NCBI GenBank assembly: GCA_016193585.1
Contig: JACPRW010000006.1
Location: forward strand, 126,293 to 190,292
Origin: Candidatus Aenigmatarchaeota archaeon
Lineage (GTDB): Archaea > Aenigmatarchaeota > Aenigmatarchaeia > GW2011-AR5
Reading direction: 5' to 3'
Length of the DNA: 64,000 nucleotides
Shown: in pieces, positions 1-8,307 of the stretch
How positions within the stretch are numbered: the stretch's first letter is position 1
Layout: each line of letters begins with the position of its first letter
Program-made: the position numbers and the translations under genes
The notes under the pieces: generated by a model
What the model was told of the DNA's origin: nothing
The model's database searches: none
What the model saw: the letters and a program-made list of their open reading frames with translations, nothing else

Positions 1-1584
1 CACGTCCATGAGGGTTGCCAGATACTGGTCAAGCCAGTTGATGACATCGCCGAGCTGCGCGCCTTCCTCAGCCGCCTTCTGTTTTCCATCCATCTCAGCC
101 GACAGTGCCTGCACGCGCTGCCCTGTATCTTCGATTTTCTGCTCTGCCTTCGCCATCGCCCGTTCCAGCGCAAGCTTCTCAAGCGTCAGCTGGTGGGCAG
201 CTTTCTCGATATCGGCATACTGCGCTTCAAGCAGCGCGCTGCGCCCGGCTCCAGGAACAAGAAGGGCGAGGTCCCTGCTCAGGACAGCTATTTCGCTGTC
301 CAGCGCTGCGCGCTCTGCTTCAGCCTTCTCTTTCCTGCCGCGCATGTCGGCATGCAGCTGTTCGTGATGCGCCTTTTTCTCGCTGTCGAACATGAACTTC
401 CGTATCGCTTCCTGTTCTTTCCTCAGGTTGAGCAGCTGCTCCTCAATCGAGGCAAGCTGCGCGTCAAGTTGCTCCATGAGTGCGCGCTTGCTGTCCACGC
501 TCCTCGAGAACAGCTGCATGTCGTCCACCTTCCTGCCACAGACCGAGCACATGCCTTCATTGAGAATCGACTCATGGTTCTTCGCGTCTGCACGGACGAT
601 AGCGCGGTGCTGCATAACATCATCACGCTCCTTCTCCGTGCGCCGTATTTCATTATGTATGGTACGCTCGTCCCGCCGGGGCTGCTCGAGCAATGCGTAC
701 CGGCCCATCTCGCGCGCAGCGGAAGCCAGCTTTGCTTCAAGGACGTCACGTTCGTCATCAATGCCGCGCAGCCGCACCCTTCGCGTCTTGATTTCGGTCT
801 CCTTCTGTACGACCTGCTGCTTCAGCTTCTGCGTTTCTGCAATAGCTTCCCTGAGCCCTGCGAGACCTGCGCGGCTGGCCTCGATCTGCCCGTTAAGCTT
901 CTGGATTCCTTCCGCTGTGCGTGCCTGCTCCTCCTTCAGCGTTACCAGCAGCAACTCCTTCTCCTCCTTTTCCCTCACCGTGGCATCGATATCCTTTGCC
1001 AGCGCGTCCTTCTCGCGCTTGCGGCTGCGCAGTTCTGCCAGAAGCAGGCGGGAATTCTCCCTGATAATTCGGTATTTGTCGATGCCGAACAGCTTTCTCA
1101 GAACGTCCATGCGGAGTTCCTGGTCGAACAATATGTATTTCATCTGCTCCTGCGGCGTGTACACCGTGTACCGGAACAGCGGGATGTTCTTCCTGAGCGC
1201 TGCTTTCGGGTAGCCGAACAGTTGCAGTATGCGGGCTTTCATCTCGGTCGGCATGAGTTCCTCGAATACACCGCCGACTTCTATGCCGCCTGCGTGCTGG
1301 CCAATACCGCCGGTGTTCCTCCGCAGCGTGCGCGTGATGACGATGCGCTTCCCATCCAGCTCGAATTCCAGTTCCACCGAGCCGGCATTCTTTCCGTGCC
1401 GGAGCAGCTCGGAGCCGGCAATCTCGCCTTTCTGCAGGCCGAAGAACGCGAAATCAATGGCAAGGAGGATGGTCGACTTCCCCGACCCGATGTCTCCCGA
1501 GAGCAGCACCGAGCCTAACGGAAAGACTATTGTCTCGTCAACGTAGGAACGGATGTTCTTCAGCTTGAGGGACTTGAGAATCAC
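1..1584 (-). CDS. rad50: DNA double-strand break repair ATPase Rad50 (N-terminal half, cut by window edge)
   Basis: SMC-like ATPase that works with Mre11 in DNA end resection. Reading starts at a GTG at 1584, 11 bases after the mre11 stop, with GAGG just upstream. Residues 1-65 form the ABC head, with Walker A GDIGSGKST near residue 30. A long coiled-coil-type stretch follows. The zinc hook CSVC lies at residues 346-349 (about 541-552 on the map), inside MCSVCGRK. About 528 codons are present; the second coiled coil and the C-terminal head with Walker B lie beyond position 1. It forms an operon with mre11. A long open frame on the opposite strand here is a composition shadow. Confidence 0.95.
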   Translation of the reverse strand, partial: MILKSLKLKNIRSYVDETIVFPLGSVLLSGDIGSGKSTILLAIDFAFFGLQKGEIAGSELLRHGKNAGSVELEFELDGKRIVITRTLRRNTGGIGQHAGGIEVGGVFEELMPTEMKARILQLFGYPKAALRKNIPLFRYTVYTPQEQMKYILFDQELRMDVLRKLFGIDKYRIIRENSRLLLAELRSRKREKDALAKDIDATVREKEEKELLLVTLKEEQARTAEGIQKLNGQIEASRAGLAGLREAIAETQKLKQQVVQKETEIKTRRVRLRGIDDERDVLEAKLASAAREMGRYALLEQPRRDERTIHNEIRRTEKERDDVMQHRAIVRADAKNHESILNEGMCSVCGRKVDDMQLFSRSVDSKRALMEQLDAQLASIEEQLLNLRKEQEAIRKFMFDSEKKAHHEQLHADMRGRKEKAEAERAALDSEIAVLSRDLALLVPGAGRSALLEAQYADIEKAAHQLTLEKLALERAMAKAEQKIEDTGQRVQALSAEMDGKQKAAEEGAQLGDVINWLDQYLATLMDV

Positions 1585-1595
1585 AACAACTGCCT

Positions 1596-2807
1596 CTAAT
1601 CCATGCCGAGCGCGCGGCGGGCGTTGCCGAGGATGCGCTCTTCATATGTCTGGCTGTACTCCCCTTCCTGCTTCTCATCGTTGAGGGCTTCCATAAGCCT
1701 CGTGGTCGCCGCACCTTCATCCGTGAACGGCGAGCGGATTTTTCCCACATGCTCGCGGATAATCATTTTTTCCAGCTCCTCGATTGACGCGGTATGGCGC
1801 ACCTGTATCTGCTCGAGCTCTTTGGTCGTCATCTGCGACGTGCTCCTCTTGACAGCAAAGGCACCCTTCATGTACGCCGCTGCGCACAGCGAGCGGAAGT
1901 CGATGCCAGACGGCCTGCCGTCGAGGACCCCGCGGACACGCAGGAGCACGATGGAACCCTGCATCGACGCGGCAGCGATGCGGCCGTGGATTTCCGCTTC
2001 AACCGCTTTCGGCGTTTTATTGTCAACTGCCACGTCGATGAGCAGCACGTTGTGGAGCTTGACCGTTCTTCGCGTTGCGTGCAGCGCGCTGCGCTGCTCG
2101 ACGATGAAAAAGCCGGGATCGTACTTCTCGATTTCGGCGAACTCTGTTGGGAAGAGCGCGCCGGGGAACACAATTTTGCCAAAGCCCGGCTCGTCCTTCT
2201 CGAAGACGTGATGCACGTGGCCTGCAGCGTAATAATCGAAGCCTCTCGGCAGCAGCGACAGCGGCAACGCCGGCATTTCCCTGAGATGCTCGGGCTTGTA
2301 CTCGGCGATTGCCGAGTGGAACATGAATATCTTGAAGCCGTTCTCCTGCTCGACGCTCCGGTCAAGCTGCTCGAAGTAGCGCGACTCGAGCGCTCCTGCC
2401 CTGCCGACGACGCCGCACAGCTTCGCGCCGGTCTTCGTGTCCTCGGTCACCTGCAGCCTGAGCTTGCCGTTTGCTTCCGAGCCTTTCGCCACGTTGACGA
2501 CAAGCCCGGCGTCCTCGAGCACGTTGATGAACGTCTTGCCGGTCGGCGAGAAATCGTGGGAGCCGGGGATGACGTACACCGCTACGCCGGCTTCCCTGCA
2601 CTGCCTGAACTTCACCGCAGCCCTGCGCAATACATCAACTGACGGCAGCGATGTGTCGAACAAATCTCCGGCAATGAGGATGAAATCCACCGGCTCGGCA
2701 AGGCATATGTCCATCGATTTCTCGAACGTCTGCAGCGCCAGCTCGTGCATCTCGGGATGCGAGCTCCACGAGCCCAGATGCACGTCGGAGAAGTGGGCGA
2801 ACTTCAT
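1596..2807 (-). CDS. mre11: DNA repair exonuclease Mre11
   Basis: Metallophosphoesterase nuclease subunit of the Mre11-Rad50 complex, 403 aa. Phosphodiesterase motifs are in order: FSDVH (D8, H10), AGDLFD (D48), PGSHD (about 81-85), a histidine in FMFHSAI and AGHVHH near residue 200. The third motif is GSHD instead of the usual GNHD, so a metal-ligand Asn is replaced by Ser; the other ligands are intact. It is followed directly by rad50. A hairpin element lies just upstream, and CCTATAACC about 40 bp before the ATG is a possible TATA box. Confidence 0.96.
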   Translation of the reverse strand: MKFAHFSDVHLGSWSSHPEMHELALQTFEKSMDICLAEPVDFILIAGDLFDTSLPSVDVLRRAAVKFRQCREAGVAVYVIPGSHDFSPTGKTFINVLEDAGLVVNVAKGSEANGKLRLQVTEDTKTGAKLCGVVGRAGALESRYFEQLDRSVEQENGFKIFMFHSAIAEYKPEHLREMPALPLSLLPRGFDYYAAGHVHHVFEKDEPGFGKIVFPGALFPTEFAEIEKYDPGFFIVEQRSALHATRRTVKLHNVLLIDVAVDNKTPKAVEAEIHGRIAAASMQGSIVLLRVRGVLDGRPSGIDFRSLCAAAYMKGAFAVKRSTSQMTTKELEQIQVRHTASIEELEKMIIREHVGKIRSPFTDEGAATTRLMEALNDEKQEGEYSQTYEERILGNARRALGMD

Positions 2808-2851
2808 GAGACTAAGACGCCGGGAAACTTCTTAATGGTTATAGGTGAAAT

Positions 2852-2946
2852 ATAGTGAACCAAGTAAATAATCAGGTATTATATCTTGGTTCACTTATAG
2901 CGGACAACAAAAGTAATATGTCGGTATTCTTTTGTTGTTCCACTAT
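2852..2946. repeat. Tandem kissing-hairpin element, copy 1
   Basis: Ends are ATAG and CTAT. The left stem GTGAACCAAG pairs with 2885-2894 around a 20-nt loop. The right stem GGACAACAAAAG (2902-2913) pairs with its complement ending near 2941 around the loop TAATATGTCGGTATT. The two loops can pair over about 15 positions (10 Watson-Crick, 2 G-U). It lies between mre11 and the divergent DUF488 gene. Nearly identical copies occur at 51954-52048 and 22105-22251. Confidence 0.85.
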
Positions 2947-3062
2947 AACACGTCCTCGGAGGCGGGCGGCACTGCCGACGGGTTAAAAAGCACTTTTCAC
3001 TTTTCGATGCCCGGCTAACCCTTATATGTCCACCACGGACTATTATACAAACTAGTGATAGC

Positions 3063-3908
3063 ATGAAAGTTCTGACACAGAAACAAAAAATACTGATGCT
3101 CGTACTGGACGAGATGCATAGAAGCGGGATTCGATCAAAAACGTATATGATGAAAACTCTTTTTTTGCTGAAAGAAGAGGGCAACCTCGACGGTACGATA
3201 AAATTCTATTCGTTTTATCCATACAAGTACGGACCTTTTTCATCGGTTTCCTACGATGACCTGAACAGACTCCAAAAGGCGGGGTTCGTAGATGATGCAT
3301 TAAAGATTACTTCACTGGGAAGACTGAAAATCAAACCAGACAAAGAAATGCAGTCTAAGGCAAGAAATATCATAACAGGGTTTGCGACTGAAAGCAAAAT
3401 AAGGGCATATGTATACGAAAAGTACCCCCAATACACAGTAAAAAGCGAACTTTCAAAGCCGGAAATAGAAAAAATGCCACCGGCTATTTTTACGATAGGC
3501 TATGAAGGCATGGATATAGACAGCTTCCTGAATGCTCTCATAGAAAACCAGATAGAAGTTGTTATAGATATACGATTCAACCCTTTCAGCATGCGGTTCG
3601 ACTTTATTCAGAACAGACTTAGAACCAAACTAGGAAATGTTGGAATAGAGTACGTTCACATAAAAGACCTGGGCATAGAGGGCAGCCTGAGAAAGGACCT
3701 CGACTCCCCCGAGGACTACAAGAAATTGTTTTCCGATTACAGAAGAAGAATACGCGAACATAACAATAATGAACTCGAGGCAGTAATAAAATCTGGTAAA
3801 GAAAAAAGGATAGCACTGCTTTGTTTCGAAAGCGAGAAAGAAAGATGCCATCGGCAAATAGTAGCGGATGAGATAGAAAACCACGGAACAAAGGTAGTGC
3901 ATTTATGA
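3063..3908 (+). CDS. DUF488-family protein with N-terminal winged-helix-like domain
   Basis: 281 aa. Residues about 135-281 match the DUF488 pattern: FTIGYEGMDIDSFL, then VVIDIRFNPFSMR, and near the end ALLCFESEKERCHRQIVADEI with a Cys-His pair. The first 100 residues (KTLFLLKEEG, then YPYKYGPFS, then a short helical region) resemble helix-turn-helix or Panacea/DUF4065-like domains, a tentative match. TTATATG lies about 35 bp before the ATG. The next gene overlaps the stop by ATGA, so the two are translationally coupled. DUF488 genes are often found in defence islands; the biochemical role is unknown. Confidence 0.8.
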   Translation: MKVLTQKQKILMLVLDEMHRSGIRSKTYMMKTLFLLKEEGNLDGTIKFYSFYPYKYGPFSSVSYDDLNRLQKAGFVDDALKITSLGRLKIKPDKEMQSKARNIITGFATESKIRAYVYEKYPQYTVKSELSKPEIEKMPPAIFTIGYEGMDIDSFLNALIENQIEVVIDIRFNPFSMRFDFIQNRLRTKLGNVGIEYVHIKDLGIEGSLRKDLDSPEDYKKLFSDYRRRIREHNNNELEAVIKSGKEKRIALLCFESEKERCHRQIVADEIENHGTKVVHL

Positions 3909-4624
3909 CAACGGAACGGATCCTCATTCTGGTACGGGCAATGCCCGAGGAAAGCAAAAAATACGGGCATACCGTTTGCGTCGCTGGTCTTACGGACAAC
4001 AATGAATGGAGGAGGCTGTATCCATTTGAGTTCCGGTACGGAAAGATATCGGTTCCGTTCAAGAAAAAAGACCTTATAGAAGCCGAGATCGCCGCCAGCG
4101 ACAAGGACAAGCGGAAGGAAAGCAGGAAGATTTCAAGCTACAGGAATCTTAATTTACCCCAAACTGAAAGCGATATATCGAAGAGATTGGAGACACTACA
4201 CTGCCATATATCTGATATGGAAGAACACGGGGACAGTATATGCGTCATAAAGCCACAGCTCGAAGGTATCGAGATTGCAGTGAATGACACCAGATTATAT
4301 GACGATCAGAAGTACTTCTCACTCATAACCGGAAGTCTTGAGACGAGGGAAAAAGTCAAGATGCCGATAGAAGTCCGTTACCTATTCAGGTGCGGAGGCG
4401 AATGCTGCGCTGAAAAGCCGCATAAAATCATAGCCATAGACTGGGAAATAAACGAGCTTGCGCGGAATCTTCTCAGGAGGCATTCCGACAAGCGTGCTGT
4501 CGAACGGAAGATGAAAGACAAGCTGTTCGACTGGATGAAATCAAGAAACCTCTATTTCATCATGGGCACCCATTTCAAATTCAGGACCCCCATGATCATC
4601 GGCATATTCTACCCAAAAAAATAA
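3905..4624 (+). CDS. Conserved partner protein of the DUF488 gene, function unknown
   Basis: 239 aa, overlapping the DUF488 gene by 4 bp (ATGA). The N-terminus is ERILILVRAMPEESKKYGHTVCVAGL. A middle Cys cluster RCGGECC (about residues 161-167) is followed by a basic helix and a C-terminal hydrophobic strand, HFKFRTPMIIGIFY. I recognise no catalytic motif. The tight overlap implies a two-gene unit acting with the DUF488 protein. The single Cys cluster could bind metal, but this is inference. Confidence 0.65.
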   Translation: MTTERILILVRAMPEESKKYGHTVCVAGLTDNNEWRRLYPFEFRYGKISVPFKKKDLIEAEIAASDKDKRKESRKISSYRNLNLPQTESDISKRLETLHCHISDMEEHGDSICVIKPQLEGIEIAVNDTRLYDDQKYFSLITGSLETREKVKMPIEVRYLFRCGGECCAEKPHKIIAIDWEINELARNLLRRHSDKRAVERKMKDKLFDWMKSRNLYFIMGTHFKFRTPMIIGIFYPKK

Positions 4625-4633
4625 GACAACCTG

Positions 4634-4690
4634 CTACTTCTGCACCTCGTTACAATCCGGACATCTCAGGAGGCGGTAGCGGGCTTTGAA
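4634..4690 (-). pseudogene. Tail fragment of a zinc-ribbon gene (paralogue of the gene at 5648-5845)
   Basis: Reverse-strand translation gives FKARYRLLRCPDCNEVQK and a stop. This aligns with the last 18 residues of the intact zinc-ribbon protein about 1 kb away (FKARYKFLRCPECDVVQK). No start or upstream half is present. The nucleotide match is clearly diverged, so this is an old remnant. It marks the left side of a 1-kb segment whose right side is the intact gene. Confidence 0.7.
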
Positions 4691-4731
4691 GAAGGTCTTG
4701 GTATGGAACACTTGGGCTGATAGCGTCCTAC

Positions 4732-4923
4732 ATGACCGCGTACTGGAATCCCTGGCGTGAGGCGTACCTTACGTTTGTATTCGTCTGCACCGCCTTCTTC
4801 TCCCACGATCCTCTTCTCGCCCTCACCGCAGACGGCGTCACCATGACAAACACCATCGGGCATTATGCGGGGTGGTTGATGGGGTGGGCAGTTGGGGCGA
4901 TTGAGAAAAAGACGGCTAATTGA
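4732..4923 (+). CDS. Short membrane-protein reading frame, possibly a gene fragment
   Basis: 63 aa with two hydrophobic stretches (YLTFVFVCTAFF and HYAGWLMGWAVGAI). The open frame continues upstream without a start codon to about 4690, adding YGTLGLIASY, so this may be the 3' part of a larger membrane protein whose beginning has been lost. No clear ribosome-binding site or TATA box. It sits between the zinc-ribbon tail fragment and the coiled-coil gene. No function assigned. Confidence 0.35.
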   Translation: MTAYWNPWREAYLTFVFVCTAFFSHDPLLALTADGVTMTNTIGHYAGWLMGWAVGAIEKKTAN

Positions 4924-4978
4924 GTTCATTGCGTTCGTCTTGCATAAATTTATTACTTTTTCTATGTAAATCTACTTT

Positions 4979-5638
4979 ATGAGTTCTCAGGAAATTGAAA
5001 AAGCTAGAGACTGGGCAACAGAACAAAAACTTAAAAGACTCGGGAAGCAAAAAGAAGTGCGAATAAGAGAAGAGAAAGAGAAGATCAAGATATCATTAGA
5101 AACCTGGCTAAAAAGTACTAATCTCAAGTCAACACAAAAACAGCGAAATAATGTCGTAGAGCTTGCTTTTCATATAAATGAATATAGAATCATGTCGTTG
5201 GAAAATATAGAAAAATCATATGATGGAAAACTAAAAGAAGCAGAAGATGATAGAGATACAAAATTAAGAGCCCTCAAAGATAGCCAAGAGAAAATAACGT
5301 CATTTATAGCGAAAAGCGGTATACCAGAGGCATTTTTTATTGAACTAGAAAATGTAGATATAAAAGATTATAAAGGTTGTCTAGAAGATGTCCTACTCGA
5401 AAACGGTTCTGAAACGTTCATATCCGATAACGAAAAAGCGATAGAATTAGCAATGGAGAGGTCAAAATTGAAACCAAAGCATGAAATAGAATCAGAATTC
5501 AATGGGCAAAAAGATAGCCTGGGCAAGGAAAAAGTGAATAGAATAAAGGCATACAATGACATCAAAGAGGAAATCAGTGAATTAACTATTTTTTCAGATT
5601 TCATCAACAAATATTTGGCTAAAAACAGTTCCACATAG
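4979..5638 (+). CDS. Coiled-coil protein of unknown function
   Basis: 219 aa, rich in Lys and Glu. Most of residues 1-110 and 150-200 have heptad-like patterning, suggesting a long coiled coil broken by a short region around IPEAFFIELENVDIKDYKG. No signal peptide, membrane segment or catalytic motif. ATAAATTTATTAC lies about 35 bp before the ATG, a convincing TATA box with a short leader. The A/T-rich coding sequence differs from the housekeeping genes nearby and resembles the restriction genes, consistent with acquisition. Confidence 0.7.
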   Translation: MSSQEIEKARDWATEQKLKRLGKQKEVRIREEKEKIKISLETWLKSTNLKSTQKQRNNVVELAFHINEYRIMSLENIEKSYDGKLKEAEDDRDTKLRALKDSQEKITSFIAKSGIPEAFFIELENVDIKDYKGCLEDVLLENGSETFISDNEKAIELAMERSKLKPKHEIESEFNGQKDSLGKEKVNRIKAYNDIKEEISELTIFSDFINKYLAKNSST

Positions 5639-5647
5639 AGCTAATAG

Positions 5648-5845
5648 CTATTTCTGCACCACATCGCACTCTGGGCACCTGAGGAACTTGTACCGGGCCT
5701 TGAACCCGCACTTCTGGCAGGTCAGGAGGTCGCGGGTTGGCGGACTTTTTTCAATATTTGCCTGTCCTTCCATTCGCTCCTTCATACTCATGGTATTGGC
5801 GCGCTTGCGTTGATTCCAGTTGAATGCTTTTTGTGAGACACCCAT
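5648..5845 (-). CDS. Small zinc-ribbon protein at the end of the type I RM operon
   Basis: 65 aa. The N-terminus is basic and the C-terminal half holds CQKC and CPEC, two CxxC knuckles 16 residues apart that should bind one zinc. It starts 22 bases after the hsdM stop on the same strand, so it is probably co-transcribed. A diverged copy of its last 18 codons lies at 4634-4690. Possible roles are nucleic-acid binding or an accessory to the methylase; neither is demonstrated. Confidence 0.7.
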   Translation of the reverse strand: MGVSQKAFNWNQRKRANTMSMKERMEGQANIEKSPPTRDLLTCQKCGFKARYKFLRCPECDVVQK

Positions 5846-5867
5846 AAAAATCTACCTATATCAAAGC

Positions 5868-7319
5868 CTAAATTTCCAAGTCTTTTAATGCTTGCGCTAT
5901 TTTATTCTCCAATTCCAATATCTTCTTTTTTATTACTTCAGGCTTTTCGTATTTTACTTCTTCGTACTCAATTTCTCTGTATTTTGAAATACTAAGGTCC
6001 CAGCTATTATCTTGGATTTCTTTTATCGGCACAAAGAAGTGCTTTTTCCTGCGGTCTGTGTTAGGCTCTTCTTTCCGCTTGCCGAACCTTTCCAATATGT
6101 CCGGTATATCGTTTTTCACAGTTTCAACTCTCTTATCGTCTAGGCTGTATCCGTCGTTTTCCATGTCATAAAACCACACCTTTTCGGTCGGCTCTCCTTT
6201 GGTGAAGAACAATACGACTGTAGAGACTCCTGCATAAGGCCTGAAAATACCAGACGGCATCGATACGACTGCATCCAGCCTGCACTTTTTCAGAACCATC
6301 TCCCTTATTGCCCTGTGCGCCTTTGAATTCCCGAACAGAACGCCGTCCGGCACGATAACGGCGCATCTACCGTGCGGCGCCATTACATGGAACATAAGCT
6401 CAAGAAAGAGCAATTCTGTCTTGGTTGTTTTTATCCTGAACCTGTCGCTTATCTCAGCTTCGTTTATGCTTCCCTTAAACGGCGGATTAGCGAGGACCAG
6501 GTCGTAGGCATTCTCAGGTATTTTATCATCTGCCAGTCTTGACAAAGAGTTCAGGCGTTCTATCCTCGGCTTCTTCAGCCCGTGCATCATCAGGTTCATC
6601 AGGACTATCTTCGTCATCGTATCATCGATATCGAACCCGTTGATAGATTTCTCGTCCAGTATTTTCTTCTGGACCTCTGTCAGTGTGCTTATATTGTCTT
6701 TCTTGTTCTTACTGAGTATATACTCGTAGGCGTTTACGAGGAATCCACCTGTACCGGCAGCAGGGTCAAGTATCATATCGCCGTATCTTGGCTTTGCCAA
6801 TTCCACCATCATTTTAATTATGTGCCTAGGCGTCCTGAACTGGCCGTTCTTGCCGGAAATCTGCAGCTCGCTCAAAAGATATTCGTATATGTCTCCCTGC
6901 GTATCCCTGTTCCTTTCCTTTATGTGCATGTCCTCGATTATCTTAACGGCCTCAATCAGCAGAGAAGCCGTAGGCATGGAGAAGTTTGCGTTCTTCATAT
7001 ACTCTTTATAGAAAGAGTCGCCGTCTCCAAGGTTTCTCATGAACGGAAAGACCTTTTCCCTCACGTGGTCAAGGATTTCCTCTGCGGGCATGTCCCGCCA
7101 GTTGCTCCATTTGCATTCCTCGTGGCCATGAAAAATTGACTTGTATTTGACTCCGGAGAAGTCTGCTTCCTGCTGCCTTTTGGTATCCTCATCCTCAAGT
7201 CGCTTCATGAAAATCAGGTACGACATCTGCGTGATGGCTTCAATCGGGTTAACCAAGCCACCGCTCCAGAACCTGTCCCAAAGTTTCCGTATCTGAGATT
7301 CGAGTTGTTTGTCGAGCAT
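5868..7319 (-). CDS. hsdM: Type I restriction-modification DNA methyltransferase subunit M
   Basis: N6-adenine methylase subunit. The N-terminal helical region (LDKQLESQIRKLWDRFW...AITQMSYLIFMKRLEDED) is typical of HsdM. The S-adenosylmethionine motif DPAAGTGGF and the catalytic NPPF (ANPPFKGS) are present and intact. I start it at ATG 7319, one base after the upstream stop; an in-frame TTG at 7352 and an ATG at 7337 would add 11 or 6 residues. It acts with HsdS and HsdR. Its upstream neighbour is the Shedu-like gene. Confidence 0.95.
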   Translation of the reverse strand: MLDKQLESQIRKLWDRFWSGGLVNPIEAITQMSYLIFMKRLEDEDTKRQQEADFSGVKYKSIFHGHEECKWSNWRDMPAEEILDHVREKVFPFMRNLGDGDSFYKEYMKNANFSMPTASLLIEAVKIIEDMHIKERNRDTQGDIYEYLLSELQISGKNGQFRTPRHIIKMMVELAKPRYGDMILDPAAGTGGFLVNAYEYILSKNKKDNISTLTEVQKKILDEKSINGFDIDDTMTKIVLMNLMMHGLKKPRIERLNSLSRLADDKIPENAYDLVLANPPFKGSINEAEISDRFRIKTTKTELLFLELMFHVMAPHGRCAVIVPDGVLFGNSKAHRAIREMVLKKCRLDAVVSMPSGIFRPYAGVSTVVLFFTKGEPTEKVWFYDMENDGYSLDDKRVETVKNDIPDILERFGKRKEEPNTDRRKKHFFVPIKEIQDNSWDLSISKYREIEYEEVKYEKPEVIKKKILELENKIAQALKDLEI

Positions 7320-7320
7320 A

Positions 7321-8307
7321 TCAATCGCTTTTCTCATTACTTTTAGAAACAATTTTTGTGCTATTTCTTTTTTCTATGAGTTTTATGAAATTTTCTCCTA
7401 TTTCTATCATGTCATCGTAAGTCAATATTTCTATGTCATGGAGATACGAATTAAGAGACTTCAATGCTCTTCTATTTATTTTTTCAGTCCTTCCTATTAC
7501 AATTAGACCTTTTGGCTTATGTATTGATTTGCCTTTTTCCCATAAAATGTTCGTTTTATCTATTTCGTATGTTTCCAAATAACCAATTATTTGTGATACC
7601 GCATTTTTCAAATCGAAAGACATACTGTATTTTCTAGAAATGTCATTTTCTGGGATTTCCTCCTCTTCGCCAACGAACAATTTACACGTAGGCAATTTTA
7701 GTTCTATAACATCAAAATACGTATCATACCGCTGGAGTAAAAAATCTATTCGGTCTCCTTTTCTAGTAATTTCCTCTTTTGTTTCTTCTATGTAAATTGG
7801 TCCAAATATCCACGGATGGTCATATAACCAATTCTGGATTTTCTTTTCCTTAGATTTTTGTTTTAAGAGACTTTTTAATTCTCTTATATCTTTTTTGAAA
7901 TCATCTAGACTTATCAAAAGTTTTTGCTGTCGTAATTGACCAACTTGCTGAAGAAGTTTCTCTATTATTTCTTTTTGATGAGCTATTTGCTTTTTTGATT
8001 TATCTTTAACATCTTTTAGAGCTTCATTAGACTTAATCATTTTTTCTATCTCTTCATCTGATAGCTCAGTAACCCATCCCAATTCCTCGGCACCTTTTTC
8101 TAACATAGTTTTAATAAGAAATAGTGATTTCTGGGATGGAATAGTGAACCAATTTTTGTATCGTTTTAATCGTAATACGAATTCTCCGTCTTTTTTTCGT
8201 TTCCCTAGGACAAGATGAATCCATCCAAACTCTGGATCACTGACTTTTATAATTTTTACAATCTCGTGTCTATCTGACCATTTATTTGCTTGTTCTGGTT
8301 CATCCAT
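7321..8307 (-). CDS. Shedu-like (DUF4263) nuclease inside the RM operon
   Basis: 328 aa. The C-terminal half carries the DUF4263/Shedu pattern: NWLYDHPWIFGP, then KGDRIDFLLQRY...FDVIELKLP, a PD-(D/E)XK-type core (D...E-x-K) around residues 170-200. The N-terminal third is predicted to be strand-rich, with a coiled coil (about 95-150) between. SduA of the single-gene Shedu anti-phage system has this C-terminal domain. The gene is coupled to hsdS on one side and hsdM on the other. Whether it is an independent system or works with the RM enzyme is open. Confidence 0.85.
   Translation of the reverse strand: MDEPEQANKWSDRHEIVKIIKVSDPEFGWIHLVLGKRKKDGEFVLRLKRYKNWFTIPSQKSLFLIKTMLEKGAEELGWVTELSDEEIEKMIKSNEALKDVKDKSKKQIAHQKEIIEKLLQQVGQLRQQKLLISLDDFKKDIRELKSLLKQKSKEKKIQNWLYDHPWIFGPIYIEETKEEITRKGDRIDFLLQRYDTYFDVIELKLPTCKLFVGEEEEIPENDISRKYSMSFDLKNAVSQIIGYLETYEIDKTNILWEKGKSIHKPKGLIVIGRTEKINRRALKSLNSYLHDIEILTYDDMIEIGENFIKLIEKRNSTKIVSKSNEKSD

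Noticed and set aside
193-1518. Long open frame of 441 codons opposite rad50
   Set aside because: The reverse strand encodes Rad50 with Walker A and zinc hook in frame; this frame is a codon-bias shadow without motifs.
2852-2946. Simple intrinsic terminator between mre11 and the divergent gene
   Set aside because: Both flanking genes diverge from this region, so no transcript end is needed; the same element occurs elsewhere with loop-loop pairing.
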